From: Litoditis marina
Lineage: Eukaryota; Nematoda; Chromadorea; Rhabditida; Rhabditidae
Direction: 5' to 3'
DNA: 64,000 bases
Assembly (NCBI GenBank): GCA_964036275.1
Contig: OZ038437.1
Coordinates: 8,313,804-8,377,803, forward strand
Position 1 is the stretch's first letter. Each line of letters begins with the position of its first letter. Made by a program: the position numbers and the translations under genes. Shown piece by piece: positions 25,801-34,236 of this stretch. The notes under the pieces were generated by a model. The model searched no databases. It was not told where the DNA came from and worked only from the letters and a program-made list of their open reading frames with translations.

Positions 25801-26493
25801 TTTTTGGTTAACCTGAAAAAAGGGTTACCAAGAAAAGCGTTAGATTATCTAAAAGCGGGTTAGATATAGAATTAACCGTTTTTGTCTTCGTTTGTCGTCC
25901 CTCTCACATATAAGAGCTGACCGTAATTTTATTGTATTTGCGATAATGCGTTTTGTTGTTAGTTGATGCACACGGAAAGGCGAATGGGTACGTATATCTC
26001 ACTTTTCGCGGTGTACGCACACTTGTTTTCGATTGCAAAGCTTGTTGGTAATGTCATCTAATAGCGCAGTGGTTAGCGTTCTGCTACGAATCTTTTGCTC
26101 GCAGGTCTGCGAGAGACATAAATTTATAAATTTGGCACCTGCTTTAGTTGATGCCGTTATTTTTCAGTCGAAATTTGGGAGTTATTGTTGTGTCTAGACT
26201 ACAACGAATATTTGGTCACTCCCTGTAAAGAAAAGAGGAAGAAAGATAACTAGCAGTACATGTACAATGTAGTCCTCGCCAACGGAAAGACGGAAGGGTA
26301 CTGTATACCTTCCATAGTAAAAAGGCTATATTCACAATTTATAACTTCTGAATTCAAAATCCAGGTCTTTATTCTTCTCTTCGACGTAACCCTGTCCTTC
26401 TTGACGTGCGGAATGAAAGGAAAGAAACGAACTTTGATGGAGAAACAATCAATAACATCGATTCGCCGGTATAGTTTCCCGAAACCCACGTGA
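7892..26493 (+). CDS. DEG/ENaC (degenerin-type) cation channel subunit
   Basis: Exons: 7892(7862)-7953, 10025-10150, 12414-12537, 12849-12907, 13844-14023, 14443-14618, 15197-15326, 15728-15853, 16585-16688, 17372-17499, 18211-18308, 19003-19160, 19669-19769, 20354-20413, 20806-20906, 21421-21516, 22067-22181, 23246-23324, 23671-23781, 24349-24424, 25535-25609, 26365-26493 (TGA stop). Phases match except between exons 4 and 5, where one short exon is missing from the model. About 804 residues are seen. The HGIPR gating motif (about residues 23-27), TM1 (about 37-59), [13 protein letters not shown] (about 79-91), [68 protein letters not shown] and the pre-TM2 [16 protein letters not shown] are all present. 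The last holds the G-x-S filter, with Ser at the degenerin 'd' site. Expected to be a plasma-membrane amiloride-class Na+ channel subunit with short cytosolic ends. Three cysteine-rich modules lie at about 125-430. The start is the first plausible ATG; the exon edge at 7862 keeps the frame open, so an upstream exon is possible. Best resemblance is nematode UNC-8/DEL/MEC. Confidence 0.93.
8053..8268 (-). mobile_element. tRNA-derived SINE-like element, family 1
   Basis: On the minus strand the unit begins TATAGTCGTCGCCAACGG, runs through GGGTACTGTATATCTCACTT, then a tRNA-like part with A box TAGCGCAGTGGTTA and B box GGTTCGATTCC, and ends near AAATTTGGCAC.ACTATA. This copy has an internal duplication of the A-box segment. 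In the first annotated intron of the channel gene. Confidence 0.85.
8680..9480 (+). repeat. Tandem repeats: 113-bp pair and three units of about 204 bp
   Basis: The block GTACTTTTACGGGAAACTGG recurs at 8874, 9078 and 9281, giving units of 204 and 203 bp with about 90 percent identity over the first 90 bp of each. Just upstream, AAAGGACATTGTTCACGGCG recurs at about 8682 and 8793. The spacer between units contains ACGTGTGAAAACGTG words. No coding potential is evident. Confidence 0.8.
10972..12374 (-). mobile_element. Penelope-like reverse transcriptase remnant, antisense in channel intron
   Basis: Two overlapping minus-strand open frames (12374-11712 and 11730-10972) together carry reverse-transcriptase motifs: [29 protein letters not shown] (motif A), [16 protein letters not shown] (motif B) and [12 protein letters not shown] (motif C), then FLDLEI and IIRFSRTC. 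This order matches the RT of Penelope-like elements. The frame breaks near 11,720 next to a 76-bp tandem duplication and the 5' end runs into duplicated channel-exon sequence, so it is not intact. No GIY-YIG endonuclease was recognised downstream. Assignment to a subfamily is not possible by eye. Confidence 0.85.
11572..11723. repeat. Perfect 76-bp tandem duplication inside the RT remnant
   Basis: Positions 11572-11647 and 11648-11723 are identical. The duplicated block lies just before RT motif B on the coding strand and adds 1 mod 3, but removing it would not by itself join the two RT frames. Confidence 0.95.
12268..12450. repeat. Perfect 91-bp tandem duplication spanning a channel splice acceptor
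   Basis: Two identical copies start at 12268 and 12359. Each contains a complete polypyrimidine tract, an AG acceptor and the first 12 codons of DEG/ENaC exon 3. Only the second copy (acceptor at 12412-12413) continues into the rest of the exon. Splicing to the first acceptor (12321-12322) would reach a TGA at 12363-12365. On the minus strand the first copy is read as the start of the RT frame. Confidence 0.95.
12550..12668 (+). mobile_element. Inverted-repeat element family A (CACGTGAA ends)
   Basis: Ends are ACTGTTAGTCAATTGCATAG with TCACGTGAA following, and the inverse TACGTGACTATTCAAT. The centre carries ATGTTAAACACAGCA. Begins 12 bp after the donor of DEG/ENaC exon 3. Confidence 0.8.
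12908..13843 (+). other. DEG/ENaC intron interval that must hide one unrecognised exon
   Basis: Exon 4 ends in phase 2 (..AACAAGAG) while exon 5 (13844) can only be read from phase 0, where its cysteines fall into the family pattern; the phase-2 continuation meets a stop. An exon of length 1 mod 3 is therefore expected here, or a frameshift. I could not choose one. The interval also holds a family E repeat at 13328-13518. Confidence 0.6.
13328..13518 (+). mobile_element. Repeat family E (AAACCGTTGTGGACACCGTA)
   Basis: Begins GTCAAACCGTTGTGGACACC and ends GAGAATGGCGACTATA; other copies are at 17841-18190 and 34041-34236. Contains short inverted stretches (GGCGAGC..GCTCGCC). It supplies a spurious open frame. 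Confidence 0.75.
14855..14898 (+). repeat. Echo of DEG/ENaC exon 6 tail
   Basis: Matches the last 45 bp of the exon ending at 14618 (TGGCTGCTGGCACA..TG, about 85 percent identity) and still reads as [13 protein letters not shown]. The donor is altered to GTTGGG. Lies 240 bp into the following intron. Confidence 0.85.
15927..16121 (+). repeat. Two echoes of DEG/ENaC exon 8 tail
   Basis: 15927-15973 repeats the last 47 bp of exon 15728-15853 with its GTTTG donor and reads [16 protein letters not shown], but an in-frame TGA sits just upstream. 16088-16121 repeats AGCAGTCTACTCCAAGTGCG and then has a deletion before another donor-like GTAAGA. Both are in the intron after the exon. Confidence 0.85.
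16855..16960 (+). mobile_element. LINE-like 3' tail with (TTCTA)n
   Basis: Contains GGAGTGCCACATATACCAAT, GTGTTCAATCGCGAATGAAC and ends in TTCTATTCTATTCTA. The same order recurs at 18640-18728, 38685-38745 and inverted at 31615-31720. A short repeated tail after a conserved 3' end is typical of LINE insertions; no coding part is attached. Confidence 0.55.
17642..17671 (+). repeat. Echo of DEG/ENaC exon 10 tail
   Basis: ATGTGTCGAATAGAGAGCGC and CGAAGGAAAC match 17455-17487 of the exon (ATGTGCGTCAGAATAGAAAG..). About 85 percent identity, 140 bp into the intron, no donor. Confidence 0.75.
17841..18190 (+). mobile_element. Repeat family E copy with a second element nested inside
   Basis: The outer part matches 13328-13518. 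It is interrupted at about 17980-18128 by an element with inverted arms (GCCAAT..GATTGGCCAGC and GCTGGCCAATTGGC, plus GAGAGAGTGTG..CACACTCTCTC). A relative of the inserted element lies at 54090-54395. The acceptor of DEG/ENaC exon 11 is 20 bp to the right. Confidence 0.7.
18376..18621. mobile_element. hAT-like nonautonomous element filled with CTCGAAA array
   Basis: Ends TAGGGTTGTTAA and TTAACAACCCTA are perfect inverses; both flanks carry the 8-bp CACAACAC (18368-18375 and 18622-18629). The interior is an array of AACTCGAAA and complement. An exact 8-bp duplication with such ends fits the hAT superfamily. Confidence 0.88.
19520..19636 (+). mobile_element. Inverted-repeat element family D (TTAAAGAAGGACGAT ends)
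   Basis: About 120 bp, ends TTAAAGAAGG and CGTCCTTCTT, inner arms around ACTGCAATTGAAAAATGTAT. Six copies in the window: here, 20617, 23422, 27312, 39450 and 54446. In a channel intron. Confidence 0.8.
20046..20172 (+). mobile_element. Inverted-repeat element family A
   Basis: TATACTGTCAGTCAAGCGCG, AGTCACGTGAAACATG and, at the right, TTTACGTGAATATTCAAT. In the channel intron before the exon at 20354. Confidence 0.75.
20617..20745 (+). mobile_element. Inverted-repeat element family D
   Basis: Left end GTTAAAGAAGGACGATCATG, right end GGTCCACATAGTCGTTATGC; inner arms GTCCTTTAAACTGCA and TGCAGTTTAAAG. In a channel intron. Confidence 0.85.
21100..21332 (+). mobile_element. Inverted-repeat element family B, good copy
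   Basis: Left end TATAGTCTGTTTCACGCACT and ..CTACAGTAA, right end GTTACTGTAGAAGGACATTG and ..GGTGAAACGAACTATA. About 233 bp, in the intron before the exon at 21421. Confidence 0.85.
21911..21948 (+). repeat. Echo of the 5' end of DEG/ENaC exon 17
   Basis: Follows a CCAG and matches the first 39 bp of the exon at 22067 (TTAGTTGCATTCAGCGTCAT versus GTAGTTGCATCCAGCGCCAT). It lies 156 bp upstream of the real exon and includes a CAG acceptor. Confidence 0.8.
22551..22771 (+). repeat. Echo of DEG/ENaC exon 17 tail, split by an inserted element
   Basis: CCAAGAACTGCCTGG (22553-22567) and CCTGGTTAAAAAACCGGAGA (from 22744) followed by a GTGAGT donor together match the exon end at 22150-22187. The halves are separated by the family F element, with CCTGG on both sides. 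Confidence 0.85.
22568..22743. mobile_element. Inverted-repeat element family F (CTCATGAG-rich), 176 bp
   Basis: Ends CGGCGTAGCAATCCCTC and GAGGGATTGCTAGGCCG are inverse with one mismatch. Flanked by CCTGG (22563-22567 and 22744-22748). Interior carries several CTCATGAG palindromes. Other copies: 60213 and 63838. Confidence 0.9.
23422..23543 (+). mobile_element. Inverted-repeat element family D
   Basis: TTAAAGAAGGACGGTTATGT at the left and CGTAATCGTCCTTCTTTAA at the right; TTAA on both ends. In the channel intron between the exons at 23246 and 23671. Confidence 0.9.
23901..24106 (+). repeat. Two echoes of DEG/ENaC exon 19 tail
   Basis: 23901-23952 and 24057-24106 each repeat the exon end at 23734-23781 (GATGTCCCAAGGGAATGGCC ... 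TTATGT). Both keep the order GATG..CCAA GG.AATGGC..CA.CA.TG.CTCATGTA but are frame-shifted or point-mutated. They lie in the following intron among GA-rich repeats (23782-24010). Confidence 0.85.
24573..24748 (+). mobile_element. Inverted-repeat element family B, shortened copy
   Basis: Left end TATAGTTTGTTCCACCCACT and ..CTACAGTAA; the right end, CTGTAGGAGTACTTCGATTG then GATGAAACAGACTATA, is intact, but the middle is shortened. Joins directly to a SINE-like copy. Confidence 0.7.
24740..25133 (-). mobile_element. Two adjacent tRNA-derived SINE-like copies, family 1
   Basis: Copies at 24740-24940 and 24938-25133, head to tail on the minus strand and sharing an ATATAGTG junction. The right copy has a clear B box (GAATCGAACCTG inverted) and A box (CTAACCACTGCGCTA inverted). 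The left copy is diverged, with a different tRNA-like head. Confidence 0.85.
25640..25875. mobile_element. Inverted-end element filled with GGTAACC palindromes
   Basis: Begins AATTCTACAACTAACACGG and ends CGGGTTAGATATAGAATTAA (inverse with mismatches). Interior is built of GGTAACC and GGTTACC motifs. The relative at 57041-57312 has the same ends. Confidence 0.75.
25965..26146 (+). mobile_element. tRNA-derived SINE-like element, family 1
   Basis: CGGAAAGGCGAATGGGTACG, A box CTAATAGCGCAGTGGTTAGC, then a damaged B box (GGTCTGCGAGAG lacks the TTCGATTCC core). A 5' fragment of another copy follows at 26265-26312. Confidence 0.8.
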
Positions 26494-27941
26494 TGACGTC
26501 ACGTGGTTCACGTAAATTCATGTGTTGTTCACGCACTCACATGTTACTTGTTCTTTAATACATCTTGAGAAACATGTGTCCCTACGTTTCACCTATACTT
26601 GTACTTTATCTAGTCACGTTTTTCGCGCTCTCCGCTATGAAACGAGGTTCACGTACATTTCGAAGAAGACAACTTCACGTTCTCACGTGAATCACGTAGT
26701 TTCTCTCGGTTTTCGAATTGAATTTTATTTTTATTTTTATAAAATGGTAGTGGTACTTTCAATCATTGCATTTGAATGTTCTCTGTGTTCAAGAGATTTT
26801 CTGGCTGTATTCTAGTCCAAAGCGATGGCCAGAATATATAAATACCTTTTGTTTACATATTCTATTTCTATATTTTTGTATTACATTTTACACAGTATGA
26901 TCTTTATCATTTATGATTTACGAAGTTAATTATAGTTCCAAAAACATGAGTTTTTGTTTTTTTTGAGAAAAACCCAAAGTTTGACCAACGTCGCCATTTT
27001 TTTTGTTGTTTTTGCTCGCTCAAATGTTTGTAGGAGAATAAACATGCAGTTTATACAAAGAATATATCAAGGAAAATCTAACTCCATTCATTCACTTATT
27101 AGTGAAGCTAAACACATAAAACACAATATACAAGTAAGTACAAAGCGAACGAAACTCAGAACGCGTGATGACAATGAGCTCTCACGTGAACAGTTTCACG
27201 TGAACAGTTTCACGTGAACAGTTTCACGTGAACGAGAAACCAGTGAGATGACTTAAAAATATTTTGAATTAATTTGGAACGCAGTGGAAGTCCAGAAATA
27301 ATTTCAGCTTTTGAGGACGATTATGTGGTCCAATCTGAACGCTTCAGTCCTTCAAACTGCAGTACATTTTTCAATTGCAGTTTGAAGGACCGTTGACACG
27401 AGATTGGTCCACATAATCGTCTTTCTTCAGAAAGATATAACTGGCCAGTTTCTCCCTACAACACACGTTCTGAGTCCTGCCAATAAAGCAAATTACACAA
27501 TTGACTCAAAAGAAAATCAAGCGAAAATTGACCGGTAAAAGAAAGTGTCGGGGTGAGCTGAACGAGTCTACGAGTGTTGAAAAGGGAGTTTCAGAAGCAA
27601 CAAGAGTGGAATTAGAATGGAACTATAGAACTATAGATCACAACACATATGATAAACCATCCCGGTTATTGCATCCCATCCTGCGTCTCTCGCTTATCCG
27701 TACTATTTCGCGAGACCCGTATCCCGGCGGGATGTGAGAGCAGAGAAATAGTGTATGTTTGAGGAAATGCAGGTTGGGATAAAAATGCCGGATGATCCTG
27801 AATACGGCTTCAGTTCGGCGTCAATTGAAAACATATTATGGTAGAAAAGTAAATAAAAGTGAACAACGTTTAGCTAACCAGTTGTCTCACATTTTCACGT
27901 GAATATTCCAGTTACTAGTAGTTATTGAGTACTGAAAGTGT
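26494..27941. other. Intergenic between channel and saposin genes
   Basis: No gene seen. TCACGTGAA words cluster at 26490-26710, and 27180-27235 has three tandem copies of GTGAACAGTTTCAC. A family D element lies at 27312-27430 (TTGAGGACGATTATGTGGTC ... CACATAATCGTCTTTCTTC) and a family C hairpin at 27643-27800. Confidence 0.5.
27643..27800. mobile_element. Hairpin element family C
   Basis: Near-palindrome: CATCCCATCCTGCGTCTCTC on one arm, ATGCAGGTTGGGAT on the other, hinge GTATCCCGGCGGGATGT. Copies at 37037, 45296 and 54163. Confidence 0.8.
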
Positions 27942-30136
27942 CTAGTTCTTGAAGAAATCGTTACAAACTCCTCCTTTCTGGCAGATCGTGTGTATGGGAA
28001 CACCTTTACGTAGTGCCTCTAGCAAGTCCTCGGCGTTTACCTAAAATATGTCACATTTAGAGGACTGAAACTAGGTTGAATGTGCACTGAGGTTCTATGT
28101 AAAGCTATTTTGGTCCTCATATTGGTCCTTATATCCCACCCCGCTCCTCTATTCTGTCACAGTGTTCCGCACCACCTGTATCCATCCATGAAAACTTGAA
28201 ATGCGTCTTTTTTCACGTAAGTTTGACGTCATTCATACCAGTTGGTTCCAAATCGTGCATGTTTGAAAGGAGTTAGGAACTAAAACACTCTAGAGAATTT
28301 CTGCGTACGATTCCAAGATTTCGAAAACTTGCGACAAATCGAATTTTCCATCTGACAAAACAGTCGGCAAAGTAATGTTGTCCTTTTCGCTGTGTTTGTA
28401 GTTTGATTTGGTTACCTTTCGCCCGATTTTTTCCAATTAAGGCGATGAAGTTCAAACTACAACTGAGATTTGTTCATGACTTCTCTCACCTGACAAAGCA
28501 GTCTGCAGATAACCTCCTCGAAGCCAACATAGTATTTTCGACACAGAGACGACGTGGTAGAAGTTAGCGAAATTTCCGACACAGACGTAAAATTGCAGCC
28601 GAACAGCGTTTGCGCGTCCTCCACTAGGGCCTGAATATACCACTGAATTATTGAAATAGACAATGTGAACTTCCGTTTTCACGTCATTCTAAATGTTAGG
28701 GTTCGCTCTCTCCAAAGCAGCATTGTACGGCGTGTATTGCTGTATGCTACTGTGTTTGTAGTTTGGTTCTATCGAATTTAAGTCAGAATTCGTGAATTGT
28801 GGCATTATCAAGATCGAACCACCATGAAGATCTGATCCCATTATTATGCACATGTTCTTTTTGCAGTTGTAAAAACAACATTTTCAAGATTCTGGTTGGT
28901 TTCTTTTTTATAGATAATATGTCTCCCCATTTCAATACGTGTTCCTTTTTGATTCCTTTGATCAATGCAATGAATGTTACTTTTTACTTATCAAAAAATT
29001 TGTTCTTGTTGATAAATTCCGCGGAACTAGCTCGTATAATATCACTATCATTACACACAAAAATGAAGACAATAGAAAAACTAGATTTCGCACATAGAAG
29101 CTTTATAGTAACAATGACGAATACATTCCTTTTGTGTCTTTATTGGCGAAAAACGTGAGAAATTACACGTGAGTCACGTAGAACAGTTTCACTTGATCTC
29201 TTCAAGACTGCAGAAACGATACATCTACGATAATAAGTAATAAGTCATGCTGGTAAACTTTTTCGAACACAAAATTTTGTTGAATTTGTTTTCTGTGTTT
29301 TAGAGGTAGTAGTTGGTCTAGCAACGTAGTAACTTGGCTCATTGCTTGGTAAAACAGGTCTCCGATTCGAAGTCCACCTTCAACAATTTTTCTATCTGAA
29401 ACTGGCAACTTTCCCACAGTTCAATAAACACTCAGGCTAAGTGTTTGAATTGTTCAGTAAGTTTGTGAGTAAAAACCAACAAACGTTGTGTCCTAATAGT
29501 GTTTGCTAGAGATCTCCACTTGCTTTTCTCACGTTTACGCTAAATTTCGTTGTTTTTTCGGTTCAACGTTTTGGTTTGATCCACATTGTTCTGATTAGAA
29601 GAAGCGAATAATGCAAAACAACTTATCGGTTTGTAAACATAAACTAATGCGATGTGTGTCCTAACAGTGTTTGCTAGAGATCTTCACTCGCTTTTCTCAC
29701 GTTTACGCTAAAGGTCATTTTTTGTCTGTCTCTCTATTGCGTAACAGCTGCAGCGACCGGTTTTTATTGTCAAATCGAGAGAAAGAATTTGAAATTTTGA
29801 TCGAGAGTTCAAGAGTTCAGCTAAATGTTTAAAGTTTGTGTATGTGTCGATGAGATAGAAAAAGGTCAATTAAAAATACCAGCTATGGAAACTAATGTTA
29901 CAAAAAATTTACACTTGGACAAATCTGGTAACAGAAATAGTGTTTTTCGATCCTTTCTGAAAGAACTTCTGCTGTGAATATTTTCCTCCCGGTTTTTTTT
30001 TCATAGTGAAAGTTATTGTCCACCACTTGGTTAGTATTTTCGACGCACGTACCTTGCACGCAATACAGTACTTTTCCCCTCCATGTACCGTCAGTAGCAG
30101 GGAAAGGAGAAGTAGAAGTTGTGAAACACGCGACAT
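27942..30136 (-). CDS. Saposin-like (SPP-type) secreted protein
   Basis: Three exons, 30136-30053, 28630-28490 and 28040-27942 (TAG stop), all introns phase 0; 107 residues. Residues 1-19 are a signal peptide (MSRVSQLLLLLSLLLTVHG). The mature part is one saposin-B fold: CxxC at 24/27, further cysteines at 40, 58, 70, 74, 95 and 101, and the family tail ALRKGVPIHTICQKGGVC. Eight cysteines rather than the usual six; the extra pair (probably two among 40, 58, 70, 74) is odd. Such proteins bind or perforate lipid membranes; in nematodes the caenopores kill bacteria in the gut, but role here is inference. Exon 2 carries an NFT glycosylation sequon. A family short inverted repeat (28393-28462) sits directly after exon 2, and introns are 1.4 kb and 0.45 kb. 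Confidence 0.9.
28393..28462. repeat. Short inverted repeat with GTTTGTAGTTTGAT ends
   Basis: Arms GTTTGTAGTTTGAT and TTCAAACTACAAC enclose about 40 bp. Comparable pairs lie at 25195-25252, 52861-52933 and 61367-61444, and single arms occur at more than ten other sites (e.g. 6425, 14963, 32095, 45590, 57568). Confidence 0.75.
29490..29715 (+). repeat. Direct repeat of about 58 bp, 168 bp apart
   Basis: GTGTCCTAATAGTGTTTGCT..TCACGTTTACGCTAAA at about 29490-29547 recurs at about 29657-29713 with three changes. In the first intron of the saposin gene. Confidence 0.75.
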
Positions 30137-30159
30137 TCCTTAATGATTAATGTGAAAAG

Positions 30160-30526
30160 AGAAAGAAAGAGAAAAAGAAAAAGAGGCAAAGTAAGCTATG
30201 GATATGGTCAGCAAAAAGACGAAGGTAAAAAGAAGTGAGAGAGTGAGAGACACATAAAGGGAGAGAGGGAGAGAAAGAAAGAGTAATACTGAATAGAAAA
30301 GTTAGAAAAAGAGTACGGAATAAAGCCGTGAGCAATGGCGGCATTCCTCAAGGATGAATGAGAAAAAAGAAAAGAGAAAGAGGGAAAGAAAGAAAAAGAG
30401 TAAATGAAATATTCGTCAAAATGAATAAGGAATGAATGAAAGATAACGATAAAAGAAGTGAGAAAGAGTGAGAGACACATATGGAGAGGGCGGGAGAGAG
30501 AGAGAGAAAAAGAGAAGAAGAGAGAA

Positions 30527-30586
<60 letters not shown>

Positions 30587-31040
30587 GCATTCCTTGAAGG
30601 TTGTGGCGTCCGACTGAGAACACGTAGTGTTGCAATAGAAATTGATATGATTGAGTGGGGAAAAGAGAGAGAAAGGAGTAAGAATGAATGGAATGGTTAT
30701 AAAGAATAGAGTATAAATGATAAAGTTAAAAAGATGAAGGAAGAGAGAGAAAGAGATGGAGAGAGGAAGAGAGAGAACACGTGGAGAGAGGAGGGGGAAA
30801 GAAAGATAAAGAAAAGGGGTGGGAGAGAAAGAGGGAGCGATAGAGAGAGGAGAGAGAGAGAGAGAGAGAAAGGAGTAAGAATGAATAGAACGGTTATAAA
30901 GAATAGAGAATAAATGATAACGGTAAAGAAAAGAAGGTAAAGAGAGAGATGGTGAGAGAAAAGGAAAGAGCAGGATAATTGAGAGAGACAGAGAACGAAA
31001 TTGAGAGAGACAAAATAGGAGGAAGGAGACCGAGAGAAAA
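30160..31040. repeat. GA-rich low-complexity block
   Basis: Purine tract with (GA)n of about 60 bp at 30526-30585. Two near copies of AGTAAGAATGAATGGAATGG ... AAAGAATAGAG lie 180-190 bp apart. Long minus-strand frames rich in Ser, Leu and Phe are artefacts. It lies just upstream of the saposin start. Confidence 0.92.
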
Positions 31041-32149
31041 AGAAGCACCACATGCTCTGGCCACAAAAATCTACAAGAAACCATCTGTTACGAGCTTCTG
31101 TACACGTAGTGAGTCACAACTAGAGCTAAAACAGAAAATTCGGTGACTTTATTATTGTCTCACTTTTCACGTTAGACATAAATAAATTTCACGTGAAGTC
31201 TCACGTTAAAATCACGTAGAAGAATGATGAAGTTCCATTCTAGTTCAGTTTAAGTAGGATAAGGTTTGACATTTCACCTAGAAAGTACTCCGGTTCCACG
31301 TAGCACGTAGATAGTGTGACATTTCACGTTTTCCCCAATTGGTTTAAAATGATCTCTCTCTCTCTCTCTCGAAAGGGAAAATGAATTCAAGTACAACAGC
31401 GCACACTTGTTTTGACACCTGACGTTTCGAAAATAGAATAAGTGTAAAAATTTGATGGTCACGCGTCTCGAAACCGCATAGAAAGGGAAACTACAGAACT
31501 GTTCGGTTTTTCATGTGATCTGGAATAGTCCGTGACTAAATGGTCTTGTGGAATACCAGTTTACAAGAACACATACAAGAAACTCACAAAACTTTGTACA
31601 GAGTGTCACCCTACAGAATAGAATATAACAGAATAGAATAGAATAGAATAATAGATTTTGGCTGTGGCACTCCGATTGGAGAAATGAAAGAAGAAAAATT
31701 TAGATGATGAAAAGGGTATTGTGACCCTGTTACGCTAACAGAGTTGTAGTTTCAACTGCTTGCAAAGTTTAGTTTTCACAGCAGCACTGAAACGTAGTGA
31801 CATCAAACTATAAAAACTCAGAACGTATATCATCGTCTTTTGTTCATCTTTTTCAATTCCAAAACATCAGTCGATTGATCGGAAAATTCGTAGTGAAATC
31901 TCTGAGGGCACACTGTTGAATGATATACAGTAACTAGTTTTGTTATCTGGACGATTATGTGTGGCCGAAAGATTGTATTTCGCCAGCGCCGTGAAAAGAC
32001 ACAGTAAATGTCGGTGATACAGTAATTCGCGACAATATGTGGACAACGACTATGAGGTTCGAACGCAGCACCGGATGAAGTTACCAAATCTTCGTTGTAG
32101 TTTGATTTCGATACCCGTTCGTGCCCCGTAGTTCTGAACAATAAATAAG
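31041..32149. other. Intergenic, no gene seen
   Basis: Holds TCACGTGAA words, a short (CT) run at 31351 and an inverted LINE-like tail at 31615-31720 ((TAGAA)n then GGCACTCCGATTGGAG). No coding exon recognised. Confidence 0.4.
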
Positions 32150-32352
32150 ACCGGAGAGCAACATGGTTTCTCGTAAAGCTGCTGTATCCTACTCTTGATT
32201 GGACGCGTTGCGTGTCGCGCGGCATTGTCATGTGAATGTCACGTGGACTCATCAAACTTATATACGAGTTATTTGTGCTCTCTGATCACAATACGGTTGA
32301 AAGCAGCCCGGAACACAACCTCTGCTCAAGTTGTGTTCCGGTCTCCTTTAAG
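32150..32352 (+). mobile_element. Repeat family G (CCGGAACACAA end)
   Basis: Shares about 170 bp with 61560-61742, including TTGATTGGACGCGTTGCGTG and CATGTGAATGTCACGTGGAC. Right end GTTGTGTTCCGGTCTCCTTT; the left inverse is degraded here but is clear at 61533 (TAAAGGAAACCGGAACAC). Confidence 0.75.
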
Positions 32353-32480
32353 CAACGGAATCAAACTACAAACAAAACCATACACCGCAACAAGCCGTTC
32401 ACATCAAGAGGACAACACAGTAGAAATATGATATATAGTAACCCGGGAGAATTGTCCGGACAAGAACTATGGAGCTGCCC

Positions 32481-33145
32481 TAGGGTTGTTAGAATTGGAA
32501 TTGGAATTGGAATTGATAGAATTGAGATAATCACCAAAAAGAATTGCAATTCCTATTCTTTTTGTCTGTCGAAAAGAATTGGAATTGCAATTCCAATTTT
32601 TTTGTATGTCGAAAATGGTTGGAATTGCAATTCCAATTTGTTTGTATGTCAAAAAATTTCTGGAATTGCAATTCCAATTCTTTCGTATATCAGAACAACT
32701 GGAATTGGAATTGGAATTGACTTGATTTTCGCTCAGAATTGATTCAGAATCGATTTACAATTCCATGCTGTTTTTCCTTGTTCATTATCAAATTACCATT
32801 GTTCCTTATGTCTCTCGTTCAATGGAACCAAAGTGAACATTGTTTATCTTCGTTTTTTGAAGAAAAAAACTGACATGAAGTTGGAAACACAGTCAATTCT
32901 AATCAATTCCAATCAATTCCAATCAATTCCAATGGAATTGGAATTGAGAATCTGAGATTTCGAGGAATTGATCGAAATTGGAATTGGAATTGAGCAGTTT
33001 TTGAAAATCTAAAAGAATTGGAATTGGAATTGAGTGGTTTTCGAGAATTGAAAAAGAATTGGGATTGGAATTGAGTGGTTTTTTAGAAACGAAAAAGAAT
33101 TGGAATTGGAATTGACTTGATTTTTGGAATTGATTAACAACCCTA
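32481..33145. mobile_element. hAT-like nonautonomous element filled with GGAATT array, 665 bp
   Basis: Ends TAGGGTTGTTA and TTAACAACCCTA; exact 8-bp flanks AGCTGCCC at 32473-32480 and 33146-33153. Interior is GAATTGGAATTG arrays in both orientations around a unique core of about 150 bp (32760-32890), so the two halves are inverted copies. Confidence 0.9.
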
Positions 33146-34040
33146 AGCTGCCCTGTTGAAAAGCACTTCCGAGAAACACCTCAAAGCTGTAAGTTACAGT
33201 AATAATTGCCCCAATCAGTGGCATTGTCCGGACAAGGGCTATGGGCCTCAATGAGAAAACTGTGATTTTGGAGAAAAAAACACAGCCAAAGTTTGAGATA
33301 CAGAAATCTTCGTCTAAATCAGTGGCATTGTCCGGACAAGGACTATGGCCATATTGTGTCAACGCTGTCCAAGTTAAGTGACACTTCAGACCACATTCCT
33401 TGCGTATTACTCAGCTGAAAAACTAGAAACATAAAACGTAGATTAGAGGGAGACCTTCAACTTTTTTGTTCCACGTCTGCTCATTTGGAAACTGCCATTC
33501 GAATGCGTAGTTTCGTAACACGTGAAGGCACGTTAGGACACGTGAAAAACTGCGAAGACCTACATCAAAAATAGTTTAATTTTCAGCTACGTGCAGGAGT
33601 TCATAACATTTCAGTAACTGACAAAATACAAAGTTGGAGGAATCAAGAGAACAAGTAGAAAACACGAAATAAAAGAAGTGTTTTGGGACCTTCAGTTTTT
33701 TTGTGTCACCTTGGTTCATTTGAAAACTCGTTATAGTTGTCGCTTAAAGAAAGGCGGAGGTATAATGTATATCTTACTTTGTGCTGTGTAAGAACTTATA
33801 TATAGATACGATTTATCCACAATGTTGATATGAGCCCATTTAGTGTAGTTGTTAGCGTCCGAGCCTCCCTAACTTTTCGGCCCCACTATATTTTAGAGAA
33901 ATGCACCGTGGAAATATAGAATGATATGTACCGGTCTCGTACCATTACAATTTTCATTGTACCATTCACATGTGTGATTTCGTAACACGTAAAAGCACTT
34001 TAGAATTCAAAAACGTGGTGGATAACTAGCACAACTGCTA

Positions 34041-34236
34041 TAGGGTTTGTCAAACCGTTGTGGACACCGTACCATCGATTTTGTATGGGACGAGGTTTGG
34101 CGAGCGGCCAGTTCGTCTGCGTATCATTGATCTACACACTCTCTCAACTGCTGGCAGATAATCAACGACCGCTCGCCCCGCATCGCTCAATCAATTGAAC
34201 CCTCTGCTGTCTTTATGAGGAAAATGGCGACTATAG
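34041..34236 (+). mobile_element. Repeat family E
   Basis: GTCAAACCGTTGTGGACACC at the left and GAAAATGGCGACTATAG at the right, without the insertion found in the 17841 copy. Confidence 0.75.

Noticed and set aside
30416..31084. Long minus-strand open frames rich in Leu, Ser and Phe (up to 222 codons)
   Set aside because: They translate a GA/CT low-complexity block; no domain, start context or splice sign.
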